From Streptomonospora nanhaiensis (GTDB lineage Bacteria; Actinomycetota; Actinomycetes; Streptosporangiales; Streptosporangiaceae): 64,000 nt of DNA. Positions 16,843 to 24,444 of the stretch are shown here, piece after piece; positions within the stretch are counted from its first letter, which is position 1, and each line of letters opens with the position of its first letter. Under the pieces are notes generated by a model. The model was not told the DNA's origin. It saw only the letters and a list, made by a program, of their open reading frames with translations, and did no database searches. Where the stretch lies: NCBI RefSeq assembly GCF_013410565.1, contig NZ_JACCFO010000001.1, forward strand, positions 6,076,001 to 6,140,000, written 5' to 3'. The position numbers and the translations under genes were made by a program.

Positions 16843-17219
16843 GGCTTCTCCTTTGGCGAGGTGAGGGCGAGCGTGCCCAGGTGGAGGCTGAGGTAGCGCC
16901 GTTCGGCCTCGGACAGCCGCACGCCGAGGGCCGCCTCGGCGCGGTCGGCCAGCCCGGCGGCCGCGGCGGGGGCGCCGGGCACGGCCTCGGTGACCTCCCG
17001 GTAGACCGCCTCGGACGGCGGGTCCACGTCAGGTTCGCCGCCGAGCGCCCGGGTGAGGGCGGCCACCAGGTGGGCGGTCAGGGTGCCCGCCGTCTCCTCG
17101 GTGACGTGGTGGGCGTCCTCCAGGCGGGACAGTTCGGCGGCGACGAAGTCCACCACGCCCGGCGGTGTGCCGGGCAGGCCGCGGACGAGGTCGAGCCGCT
17201 GGAGAAGGGCCGGGTCCAT
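16839..17219 (-). CDS. yhfY: YhfY-like PRD-domain protein
   Basis: 126 residues; ATG 17219. It is all-helical, with a conserved HLVAALTRAL helix (His near 50) and a terminal SEAERRYLSLHLGTL motif. The latter is the signature end of PTS-regulation domains (the His in YLSLH is normally phosphorylated by HPr or EIIB). It lacks any DNA-binding domain, so it cannot be an antiterminator by itself. It starts 15 nt after the yhfZ stop and may transmit carbon or phosphate status to YhfZ or YhfU (inference). Confidence 0.8.
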   Translation of the reverse strand: MDPALLQRLDLVRGLPGTPPGVVDFVAAELSRLEDAHHVTEETAGTLTAHLVAALTRALGGEPDVDPPSEAVYREVTEAVPGAPAAAAGLADRAEAALGVRLSEAERRYLSLHLGTLALTSPKEKP

Positions 17220-17234
17220 CGCGAGCGCTCCTCT

Positions 17235-18149
17235 CTAGTAGGTGGGGATCCGCGTGCCCGCCACGACCTCGGCGGCGGCGGCCATGACGACGTCGGCGGC
17301 CAGCGCCTCCCGCACGGCGACGGGCGCGGGGTCGGCGCCGCGGCGCGCCACGACGACGGCGGAGGTGGTGGCCGTGTCGTCCACGCCGTCCAGCGGGTGG
17401 ACGGTGATGGGCGCGGCGATGTGGGCGTCGACCTCGTCGACGTTCCACACGGTGGCGTCCACCAGGCCGTCGGCGAAGTGGCGGCCGAGCTGGTTGTAGG
17501 AGACCTCCACCCGGCGCTCGGGGGGCAGGCCGGGGAACCGCAGGGCGGTCAGCTCGCGCTGGTCGGCCGAGGAGGGGTCCACGGCCAGGCGCAGGTCGGG
17601 GTCGTCGGGGTCGCGGCCCTGGGCCACCACCAGGCCGTGGGCGCCCACGTAGGTCTGGGGGCCGAAGTCGCGCACGATCTCCAGTTCGGGGTCGGCGCGG
17701 GCGGCGAAGCCCGACATCACCGCGAAGTCGGCGCGTCCCTGGCGGACGGCCCGCGCCCGGTTGGCCGAGCCGCGCACGAACATCAGCGTGCAGGGCAGGC
17801 CCAGCTGCTCGAAGGCGGCGTGCAGGCCGGTGGCCAGGCCCTCGTAGCGGCGGGTGTAGGGCAGCGGCATGGCGATGGGGATGGACCCGCTGCCGGCCAG
17901 CTCCCAGACCAGCCGGTGGTCGATGGCCGCGATGAAGGTGCCCAGCTTGCCGCGCGAGCGGATCTCGACGGCGCCGGCCTCCTCCAGCAGCGCCAGAGCC
18001 GCCTGGACGGTGCCCTTGCCCACGCCGTGGCGCTCGCTCAGCTCCTGGGCCGTGGGCATGCGGTCGCCCACGGAGGCCGACGTCAGCTCGGCGGCCATGC
18101 TGTGGGCCACCGCGCCGGCCTTGGACATCAGCACCTGCATACGGGACAT
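17235..18149 (-). CDS. yhfZ: YhfZ-like GntR-type transcriptional regulator
   Basis: 304 residues from ATG 18149. That start is chosen because a TATATT -10-like element ends 7 nt upstream, predicting a leaderless mRNA; internal ATGs at 18140 and 18128 are alternatives. The N-terminus SASVGDRMPTAQELSERHGVGKGTVQAAL is a winged helix of the GntR type. Residues about 95-300 look like a periplasmic-binding-protein fold (RRYEGLATGLHAAFEQLG, QGRADFAVMSGFAA, PQTYVGAHGLVVAQ) rather than a UTRA domain, as in YhfZ. It is the first gene of the operon and probably binds the AT-rich palindrome at 18157-18181 and a small ligand. Confidence 0.85.
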   Translation of the reverse strand: MSRMQVLMSKAGAVAHSMAAELTSASVGDRMPTAQELSERHGVGKGTVQAALALLEEAGAVEIRSRGKLGTFIAAIDHRLVWELAGSGSIPIAMPLPYTRRYEGLATGLHAAFEQLGLPCTLMFVRGSANRARAVRQGRADFAVMSGFAARADPELEIVRDFGPQTYVGAHGLVVAQGRDPDDPDLRLAVDPSSADQRELTALRFPGLPPERRVEVSYNQLGRHFADGLVDATVWNVDEVDAHIAAPITVHPLDGVDDTATTSAVVVARRGADPAPVAVREALAADVVMAAAAEVVAGTRIPTY

Positions 18150-18156
18150 GCGGAGC

Positions 18157-18181
18157 AATATATTCAATATTCTGGATATTG
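18157..18181. promoter_or_regulatory. yhf operon promoter/operator
   Basis: This is an AT-rich island in otherwise GC-rich DNA. CAATAT-TCTGG-ATATTG (18165-18181) is a perfect 6-bp inverted repeat, and the adjoining minus-strand TATATT (18162-18157) could be the -10 of a leaderless transcript starting at yhfZ ATG 18149. Probable autoregulatory site for YhfZ. Confidence 0.5.
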
Positions 18182-18382
18182 GGTATAGGTTCACGCGGCC
18201 GACTTGGCAAAGTTCACCGGATCGTGTTCGCGGCGACCGGAGATCCGGCGCGCCGGGGCGGGAGCGGGTGAGTATTGTCGGGTTCATCCCGCCGCAGGGC
18301 GGGGCGTCCGGGGCACCGGCGCCGCCGCCACCGCGGCGCACCACCATGGCATCGCCGCCGAACACGGTCCCTGGAGTCGTTG

Positions 18383-19210
18383 ATGAGCACCCCCTTCCCC
18401 CCGGCCGACGAGTCCCGCGAGGCTCCTCCCTCCCTCGACCTGTCGGTGCCGCACTCCGCGCGGGTGTGGAACTACTGGCTGGGCGGCAAGGACAACTACG
18501 CCGCCGACCGCGCCGCGGGCGACGACGTGCTGCGCCGCCTGCCCGACATCGCCGACGGCGCCCGCGCCGAGCGCGCGTTCCTCATCCGGGTGATCCACCA
18601 CCTGGTGCGCGAGGCCGGCATCCGGCAGTTCCTCGACATCGGCACCGGCCTGCCCACCATGAACAACACCCACGAGGTCGCCCAGGAGCTGGCGCCGGAG
18701 TCGCGGGTGGTCTACGTCGACAACGACCCGCTGGTGATGGTGCACGCCCGCGCGCTGCTGACCAGCAGCCCCGAGGGCGCCACCAACTACATCGAGGCCG
18801 ACCTGCGCGAGCCCGAGGCCATCCTGGAGGCGGCCCGCGCCACGCTGGACTTCAGCCGGCCGGTGGGGCTCATGCTGCTGGGCGTGGTCAACCACCTCGT
18901 GGACACCGAGCGGTCCTACGCGGTCGTGGCGCGCCTGGTCGAGGAGTTGGCGCCGGGCAGCCACCTGGTGCTGACCCACTCCACCGCCGAGATCCACGGC
19001 GAGCCGATGCTGGAGGTCATGCGCGAGATGAACGAGCGCGGCGGCACCCCCATCATCGCCCGCAGCCGCAAGGAGATCGAGGGCTACTTCGCGGGCACCG
19101 AACTGCTGGAGCCGGGCGTGGTGTCCTGCTCCCGCTGGCGCCCCGAGCCCACCGCCGTGGGCGCCCCGCCGGAGGTCTACCTCTTCGGGGGAGTCGGGCG
19201 CGTCGTCTAG
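18383..19210 (+). CDS. SAM-dependent methyltransferase, DUF574 (SAV2177) family
   Basis: 275 residues; ATG 18383 has a GGAG site 7-8 nt upstream. The N-terminal HSARVWNYWLGGKDNYAADRAAGD signature defines the actinobacterial DUF574 family. SAM-binding LDIGTGLPTMNNTHE (about 80-95) and YVDNDPLVMVHARALL follow, then ending YLFGGVGRVV. Members are frequent orphan methyltransferases in actinomycetes with no agreed substrate. It is monocistronic, and its 3' end is overlapped antisense by the degenerate MFS frame. Confidence 0.9.
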   Translation: MSTPFPPADESREAPPSLDLSVPHSARVWNYWLGGKDNYAADRAAGDDVLRRLPDIADGARAERAFLIRVIHHLVREAGIRQFLDIGTGLPTMNNTHEVAQELAPESRVVYVDNDPLVMVHARALLTSSPEGATNYIEADLREPEAILEAARATLDFSRPVGLMLLGVVNHLVDTERSYAVVARLVEELAPGSHLVLTHSTAEIHGEPMLEVMREMNERGGTPIIARSRKEIEGYFAGTELLEPGVVSCSRWRPEPTAVGAPPEVYLFGGVGRVV

Positions 19211-20332
19211 CGGGGTGCGCTCGCGGGCGCAGGTGGGCAGGGGCGCGGGCCGCCGGGTGGGCGTGCACGGGCCGCCGGGCGGCCGCGGTCGGCGGCCGCC
19301 CGGCGCGGGCGGGCGACGCGGGCCCGGCGGTGCCGCGCCGATCAGGGCGCGCCGCGCCGCCGTCCCGGCGGCCGGTGGCCAGGGCCGCCAGGGCGCCCGC
19401 CGCCAGCAGCACGGCCAGGGCCGCGTAGCCGTAGGCCAGCGCGGCGGCCGCGGCCGTCGCCGCGACCAGCAGCGGGCCGCCCGCGTCGCCCAGTTCGCGG
19501 CCCAGTTCGGCCGATCCCATGGTCTGGCCCATGCGCTCCTCGGGCGTGGCCGCGGCGAGGGCGGCGAAGCCCAGCGGTGTGACCAGCCCCGTCCCGGCGC
19601 CGATGAGGACGGCCGCGGCGAGGAGCCCCGGCAGCCCCGGCAGGACCGCCGCGCCGAGTCCGGCGGCCGTCACCAGCAGCCCGGCGAGCAGGCCCGTGCG
19701 CGCCCGCAGGCGCCCCGCGTCCAGCGCGCGCCCCACCAGCGGCTGCACGACGGCGGCCGTGGCCGCCAGCGCGGAGACGGCCGCGCCGGTGGCCACGGTG
19801 CCCAGGCCCGCGGCCGCGCCCGACACCGGCAGGAACCCCACCCCGACCGACAGCGCCGCCGTGGCGGCGGCCAGAGCCGCCGTCGGCCCGAGGAACGACC
19901 GGTCACCCAGGCGGCGGGCGAGGTCGGCCACCGTCTGCCGGGCGCGCGGCAGGGGCGGCACGGCGGGCACGGCCAGCGCCGCCCACACCGCCACCACCGC
20001 GCCGCAGGCCGCCATCACCGCGAACAGCAGCCGCAGCCCGCCGGCCCAGACCAGCACGCCGCCCAGCAGCGGGCCCAGGGTGTAGCCGATCGACTTGTGG
20101 AAGCCGTAGCTCCCGAACGCCCGGCCGCGCCGGGCCGCCGGGTTCAGCCGCGCTACCAGCGCCGAGGCCGAGGGCGAGAACGCCGAGGCCGCCGCGCCCT
20201 GCCCCAGCCGGGCCGCCCACAGCCAGCCCGGGCTGTCGGCCAGCGCGTAGAGCGCGGAGGCCGCCGCGAAGGCGGCCAGGCCGCCGAGCAGGACCGGCTT
20301 GGCGCCGATCCGGTCGGCTGCTCGCCCAGGTC
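19053..20332 (-). pseudogene. Truncated MFS (DHA1-like) transporter missing helices 1-2
   Basis: From about 20325 the minus strand encodes a typical second half of loop 2-3 onward (AADRIGAKPVLLGGLAAFAAASALYAL, ARLGQGAAASAFSPSASALVARL, GYTLGPLLGGVLVWAGG, and further helices to TGRRDGG near 19350). There is no start codon or first two helices: they are replaced by the 3' end of the preceding QacA-like gene in another frame. No stop follows the last helix, and the frame drifts on as Arg/Pro-rich nonsense to 19053 inside the convergent methyltransferase gene. It is probably a deletion relic. Confidence 0.65.
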
Positions 20333-21850
20333 GAAACCCCGGGGCACCAGCGCGAACACCGCCGCCGCGGTGGCGAGCATGACCAGCCCGCCGATCGCCC
20401 CGGTCTGCACCAGGGAGTCGGAGAACGCCTCCTGCGCGCGCAGCGCCAGTTCGGCGGCGCCCGTGTGCTCGGCGATCTCCTGCGCCGCCGCCAGCGACTC
20501 CCGCGCGGCGTCGGCGTTCGCGGGCGACAACCCCAGCCCGGCGGTGTCGAGGTGGCCCCGGTAGACCGCCGCCGCCACGCTTCCCAGTACCGCCACGCCC
20601 AGCAGGTTGCTCAGGTCGTAGGCGGTCTCCTCGATGGCCGCGGCGTTGCCCGCCTTGGCCGGGGGCGTGCCCGTCATGATGATGGCCGAGGCGATGGCCA
20701 GCGACCCGGTGCCCGCGCCGATCAGCGCCAGGGCGACCAGGACGGCGGGGTAGGTCAGCGGGCCGGGGGACAGGTGGAGCGACAGGAAGCCGGCACCCGA
20801 CACCGCGAGCCCGCCCGCCAGCACCCCGCGCGCCCCGGCGCGGTGCGCCAGCGGCGAGGCCACCAGCGAGGCCGCGCCCGCGGTCACGGCCATCGGGACC
20901 ATGTACACCCCCGCCCACAGCGGCGACAGGCCCAGCACCAGTTGGAGCCACTGGGCGACCAGGAGCAGCAGCGCGGCCTCGGCGAACATCGCCGCCAGCG
21001 CGGCCAGCACGCCCGCGGTGAAGGGGCGCCGGGTGAACAGCCGCACGTCCAGCAGCGGGTCGGGGCGCCGCAGGCAGCGCAGCACGAACCAGGTCAGCAG
21101 GGCGAGGGCCGCCGCCAGCACACCCAGCGCCAGGAGGTCGCCCGGCCCCTCCTTGGCGATCCGCTTGACCGCCCAGACCAGGGCGGCCATGCCCGCGATG
21201 GACTGCGCGGTGCCCAGCGCGTCCCAGCGCCCCGGGGCGGCATCGCGGGTCTCGGGCAGCACCAGGCGGCCCGCGACCAGGCCCGCCAGCATCAGCGGCA
21301 CGTTGAGCAGGAAGGCGGCGTGCCAGCTGAAGTGCTCCAGCAGGAACCCGCCGACCACGGGGCCCACCACCATGCCCAGCGAGGAGGTCGCCGCCCACAC
21401 GCCCAGCGCGGTGGCGCGCTCGCGCGGGTCGGTGAAGACCGAGCGGATCATCGACAGCGTGGTGGGCATGATCATGGCCCCGCCGGCGCCCAGCAGCGCG
21501 CGCACGGCGATCACGGCGGGTGGGGTGTCGGCGGCCAGGACGAGCAGCGAGGCGCCGCCGAAGACGGCGAAGCCGGCGAGCAGCAGCAGGCGGCGGCCCC
21601 AGCGGTCGGCCAAAGCGCTCATGGCGACCAGCAGGCCGGCCAGGACCAGGGAGTAGACGTCGACGATCCACAGCTGCTGGTCGGCGGTGGGCCGCAGGTC
21701 GGCCGTGAGGTCGGGCAGCGCCACGTTGAGGACCGTGTAGTCCATCACGACCACCAGCAGGCCGGCCGAGAGCACCGCCAGGCACGCCCAGCGGCGGGCC
21801 CGGGACACGGCGGGGGCGGCCGCCGTGTCCGGTCGGCGCTGGATGCTCAT
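20153..21850 (-). CDS. MFS multidrug exporter, DHA2 (QacA/SmvA-like), with aberrant C-terminus
   Basis: 565 residues; ATG 21850 lies 1 nt after the tetR stop. The first ~505 residues are a normal 14-helix DHA2 exporter: MDYTVLNVALPDLTADL, motif A ALADRWGRRLLLL, LGMVVGPVVGGFLLEHFSWHAAFLLNVPL, and a large extracytosolic loop before the last helix. After VFALVPRGFDLGEQ (about 20317) the frame enters a second MFS gene out of register. It continues as a Ser/Arg/Pro-rich tail to a stop at 20153. The core could still function with a junk tail of about 55 residues. Probably repressed by the co-transcribed TetR. Confidence 0.8.
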   Translation of the reverse strand: MSIQRRPDTAAAPAVSRARRWACLAVLSAGLLVVVMDYTVLNVALPDLTADLRPTADQQLWIVDVYSLVLAGLLVAMSALADRWGRRLLLLAGFAVFGGASLLVLAADTPPAVIAVRALLGAGGAMIMPTTLSMIRSVFTDPRERATALGVWAATSSLGMVVGPVVGGFLLEHFSWHAAFLLNVPLMLAGLVAGRLVLPETRDAAPGRWDALGTAQSIAGMAALVWAVKRIAKEGPGDLLALGVLAAALALLTWFVLRCLRRPDPLLDVRLFTRRPFTAGVLAALAAMFAEAALLLLVAQWLQLVLGLSPLWAGVYMVPMAVTAGAASLVASPLAHRAGARGVLAGGLAVSGAGFLSLHLSPGPLTYPAVLVALALIGAGTGSLAIASAIIMTGTPPAKAGNAAAIEETAYDLSNLLGVAVLGSVAAAVYRGHLDTAGLGLSPANADAARESLAAAQEIAEHTGAAELALRAQEAFSDSLVQTGAIGGLVMLATAAAVFALVPRGFDLGEQPTGSAPSRSCSAAWPPSRRPPRSTRWPTARAGCGRPGWGRARRPRRSRPRPRRW

Positions 21851-21851
21851 C

Positions 21852-22571
21852 TCATTCTCGCTTCTCGTGGGGTGCGCCGGGCGTTCCGGCGGTTGTGGGT
21901 GGCGTGGGGGAGTCGGCGGCCCCGGCGGGTCGGGCGGGTCCGGCGGAGGCTTCGGAGGAGGCCGCGGTACGGGCCAGGAAGGGCGCTATGGCGTGGCTCA
22001 GGGCCGCGCGGTCCAGCGGCTCGTCGTGGAGCACGGCGTGCACGGTGGCCCCGTCGAGATAGACCGCGATGGCGCGGGCGGAGTCGGGGTCGGTGTGCGC
22101 CGAGAGGATGCCCACGAGGTCGTCGAACCAGCTCAGCGCCAGCGGTCTGAGCGCGGGGTCGCGGGCCCCGGCGACGTAGAGCGCCATGTCGGCGTAGACC
22201 TGGGCGGTGCCGCACAGGTAGTCGTGCAGCGCGGCGGCCAGGGTGTCGGGGTCGGCGCCGCCCTCCAGGGTGCGCCGGATGCCGGCGAGCTGGTCGTCCT
22301 GCCGGCGGGCGAGGAGGCGCAGCGCCTCGGTGCTCAGCTCCTCCAGGGAGGAGAAGTAGTAGGTGGTCGCCCCGAGCGGCACCCCGGCCCGCGCGGCCAC
22401 CCGCCGGTGCGTCAGGTCGACGGCCCCCTGCTCGGCGATCAGGTCCGCCGCCGCCTCGATGATGGCCCGCCGCCGCCCCGAGGGATCCCGCCGGGCCCGC
22501 CGGGCGCCGGCCCCGGCGGCCCGGGCGGGTTCGGCGCGCGTGGCGGGATCCGTTCCTCCAGTGGAGTCCAT
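21852..22571 (-). CDS. TetR-family repressor of the adjacent MFS exporter
   Basis: 239 residues; ATG 22571 with a strong AGGAGGTGAGG site. The N-terminal helix-turn-helix DLIAEQGAVDLTHRRVAARAGVPLGATTYYFSSLEEL is TetR; the C-terminus holds a ligand pocket of the TetR_C type ending in a Pro/Ala-rich tail. It is first in a two-gene unit with the exporter (stop and start 1 nt apart). An array of GTAC half-sites lies 16-56 nt upstream of the start and is its likely operator. Confidence 0.85.
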   Translation of the reverse strand: MDSTGGTDPATRAEPARAAGAGARRARRDPSGRRRAIIEAAADLIAEQGAVDLTHRRVAARAGVPLGATTYYFSSLEELSTEALRLLARRQDDQLAGIRRTLEGGADPDTLAAALHDYLCGTAQVYADMALYVAGARDPALRPLALSWFDDLVGILSAHTDPDSARAIAVYLDGATVHAVLHDEPLDRAALSHAIAPFLARTAASSEASAGPARPAGAADSPTPPTTAGTPGAPHEKRE

Positions 22572-22586
22572 GTGCCTCACCTCCTG

Positions 22587-22628
22587 TGTACAAATGTACA
22601 AGTACAAAAGTAAAAGTACGAATGTACA
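22587..22628. promoter_or_regulatory. GTAC half-site array (TetR operator candidate)
   Basis: Five GTAC cores begin at 22588, 22596, 22602, 22616 and 22624 in a 42-nt AT-rich stretch. Two are full TGTACA palindromes 2 nt apart (22587-22592 and 22595-22600). Four of the cores are arranged symmetrically (8-20-8). The array sits directly upstream of the tetR ribosome site. Confidence 0.5.
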
Positions 22629-23199
22629 CAACATGACCCTGCTCACGGGGGTGCGGGGACGGGTGGGATGGCGCCGTTCCGCCGTGCCCATCGGCGATCG
22701 GCGGACCGCCGGTCAACGGCCATGCCGGCGAAGGTCGAGGCGGCGACGGCGCGGCGACGGTGGGACGGGGCGGGGGCGGGCGGTTGGCGGTCAGGTCGGC
22801 GCGGGCCGGGGGTGTCGACGGGGCGGCGAGGACGCCTGCGGCGGGGCTGCCGCGCGCCCTTCCGCCTTCGGCGCACCGTCGCCGCCTCAACACCTACGGG
22901 TCCGGTGGCCGCGCGCCCCGACCACCGGCAGGCGCTGGTGCCCGTCGCGCGCCTCGCCCCTTGCCGTCCCTGCCGTTGTCCGTCGGCCGGGCGCCCCGTG
23001 GCCTTCGGGGCGGCGGGCTTGGTCTTGCGGGAGGTAGAGTCCCGGGCGGGAACGGTGCCGCGAAACGCCGCATTTCGGACTCGGTGCGGGGCCTGCTCGG
23101 GGTAGAGGGGACCGCGGCCGCCGCGTTGCCCGCTTCGAGGCGTGACCGCGGCGACCCGCCGGTGGTCGCCGGACGACACCTGGGAGACGAGACGCCCTG
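22629..23199. other. 571-nt gap without a convincing gene
   Basis: Very GC-rich; long overlapping frames on both strands give only Arg/Pro/Gly-rich nonsense. It must hold the promoter of the SMR gene pair. I looked for guanidine-I, -II and -III riboswitch cores, which often precede SMR genes, and did not find a convincing match. An inverted repeat GGCGACC/GGTCGCC (about 23149-23169) lies near the SMR start. Confidence 0.3.
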
Positions 23200-23559
23200 A
23201 TGAGGAAATGGCTGCTGCTGGCGGCGGCGATCCTGATGGAGGTCACCGCCACGCTCTCCCTGCGCGCGGCCCTGGACGCCCCGGCCCTCTACGCCGTGGT
23301 CGCCGCCGGCTACGTCGGCTCGTTCGCCGCTCTGGGGCTCGTGCTGCGCGCCGGGATGGGGATCGGTGTGGCCTACGGCGTCTGGGGCGCCAGCGGGGTC
23401 GCGCTGACCGCCGTCATGGCCACGCTGCTCTTCGGCGACCCGCTGACCGTGGTGATGGGCGTCGGCATCGCCCTGGTCATCGGCGGGGTGCTGTGCGTCG
23501 AACTCGGCGCCCAGGCCGCCGCCAGAAGGGCGCGGGAAGCGGAGCGGGCCGGGGCATGA
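23200..23559 (+). CDS. SMR-family transporter, first subunit
   Basis: 119 residues in four membrane helices. The essential Glu14 is in LMEVTATLSLR, and helix 3 has GIGVAYGVWGASGVALTA, the SMR signature. The C-terminal tail is Ala/Arg rich. Its stop overlaps the start of a second SMR gene, so a heterodimeric exporter like EbrAB/YkkCD is likely. Substrates of such pairs are quaternary or guanidinium cations. AGACGAGACG, a weak ribosome site, precedes ATG 23200. Confidence 0.85.
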   Translation: MRKWLLLAAAILMEVTATLSLRAALDAPALYAVVAAGYVGSFAALGLVLRAGMGIGVAYGVWGASGVALTAVMATLLFGDPLTVVMGVGIALVIGGVLCVELGAQAAARRAREAERAGA

Positions 23560-23882
23560 GCTGGATCTTCCTCGCGTGCGCGATCCTCACCGAGGTGGCC
23601 GCCACGCTCTCGCTGCGGATGGCCTCCCAGCCCGGCGGCGCCAAGGCGTGGTGGGCGGGTGTGGGCGCCGGCTACGTCGCCGCCTTCGGGTTCCTCACCC
23701 TCACGCTGAGCAGCGGGCTGGCCCTGGGCGTCGCCTACGGCATCTGGGCGGCGGTGGGCGTGGCCCTGACCGCGCTGGCCTCGCGCGTGCTCTTCAAGGA
23801 GCCCCTGACCACGGTCATGGTCCTGGGCATCGTGCTCATCGCCGCAGGGGTGCTGTGCATCGAACTCGGTGCCGCGCACTGA
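23556..23882 (+). CDS. SMR-family transporter, second subunit
   Basis: 108 residues, ATGA overlap with the first SMR gene. Glu13 in AILTEVAATLSLR and helix 3 GLALGVAYGIWAAVGVALTALASRVLF match the family. The two subunits differ in loop charge: the first has a long basic tail, while the second is short and ends GVLCIELGAAH. This is the usual sign of fixed, opposite membrane orientation in a heterodimer. A 12-bp-stem terminator follows. Confidence 0.85.
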   Translation: MSWIFLACAILTEVAATLSLRMASQPGGAKAWWAGVGAGYVAAFGFLTLTLSSGLALGVAYGIWAAVGVALTALASRVLFKEPLTTVMVLGIVLIAAGVLCIELGAAH

Positions 23883-23890
23883 CGCCGGGG

Positions 23891-23930
23891 GCGCGGTGCC
23901 GGTTGGCGGGCCGCGCCCCCGGCACCGCGC
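23891..23930. terminator. Bidirectional terminator
   Basis: Perfect 12-bp arms (23891-23902 with 23919-23930) and a 16-nt loop, between the convergent SMR pair and the SnoaL-like gene. Confidence 0.65.
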
Positions 23931-23963
23931 GGACCCGCGCGGGCGCGGCCCCGTCCCTCCCGC

Positions 23964-24374
23964 TCAGTGCTCCCGCGTCCAGGCGGGCGTGATCCGCATC
24001 TCGGTGAACCGCCAGCCCTCCGGGGTCCGCGCGGCGCCGCAGGCCACGCGCAGGCCGCCGGTCCGGTGCGGCGGCTCGCCGCCCCGGTAGAAGTACACGA
24101 GCTGGTTCGCCGCCGCGGTGGCCCGGTCGCCGTCCAGGTGCACCAGCACGTCGCCGTGCACGTGCTGGGTCAGCTCCTCCCCGGTCAGGGCGCTCTTGAG
24201 GAAGCCGGTCACCTCCGCCAGGCCGCGCAGCTCGCCGCCGCGCGGCGAGTGGACCACGATGTCGTCGTGGTAGACGGTGCGGGCGTCGTCGGGGCGGCGG
24301 GCGTCCAGCAGGTCGGCCAGCCGGGCGAACAGCTCGGCGACCTCGGCGCGGTCGGCGGTCAGGGTGGTGGACAC
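23964..24374 (-). CDS. SnoaL/NTF2-like protein
   Basis: 136 residues from GTG 24374 with AAGGAG upstream. It has the cone-shaped NTF2-like fold pattern: an N-terminal helix AELFARLADLLDARRPDDARTVYHDDIVVHSPRGG, a LRGLAEVTGFLKSAL segment and paired strands ending GWRFTEMRITPAW. The family covers ketosteroid isomerases, polyketide cyclases and many small-ligand enzymes, and no catalytic set is clear here. Two 17-bp inverted-repeat operators (24400-24416 and 24428-24444) sit upstream of the gene, so it is tightly regulated, but no regulator is adjacent. Confidence 0.75.
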   Translation of the reverse strand: MSTTLTADRAEVAELFARLADLLDARRPDDARTVYHDDIVVHSPRGGELRGLAEVTGFLKSALTGEELTQHVHGDVLVHLDGDRATAAANQLVYFYRGGEPPHRTGGLRVACGAARTPEGWRFTEMRITPAWTREH

Positions 24375-24399
24375 GGAGACTCCTTGATGGTGTGGCCAA

Positions 24400-24444
24400 T
24401 GTTGGCTGTGCCAACGATAAACCATATTGTTGGTCTTGCCAACG
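24400..24444. promoter_or_regulatory. Tandem operator pair TGTTGG-N5-CCAACG
   Basis: Two identical-armed sites, 24400-24416 (spacer CTGTG) and 24428-24444 (spacer TCTTG), with centres 28 bp apart. They flank an AT-rich GATAAACCATAT stretch that probably includes the -10 of the SnoaL-like gene. Confidence 0.55.

Noticed and set aside
15115-16896. 593-residue plus-strand frame over yhfT and yhfU
   Set aside because: Same shadow effect; Gln/His/Arg/Gly-rich with no hydrophobic core, whereas the minus strand gives coherent membrane and DUF2620 proteins.
22643-23179. 178-residue minus-strand frame in the gap before the SMR genes
   Set aside because: Arg/Pro-rich, no ribosome site, no recognisable motif, and it overlaps the SMR promoter region.
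23040-23199. Guanidine riboswitch upstream of the SMR pair
   Set aside because: Compared by eye with the guanidine-I, -II and -III consensus cores; GGACGA and a hairpin are present but the conserved pairing pattern is not.
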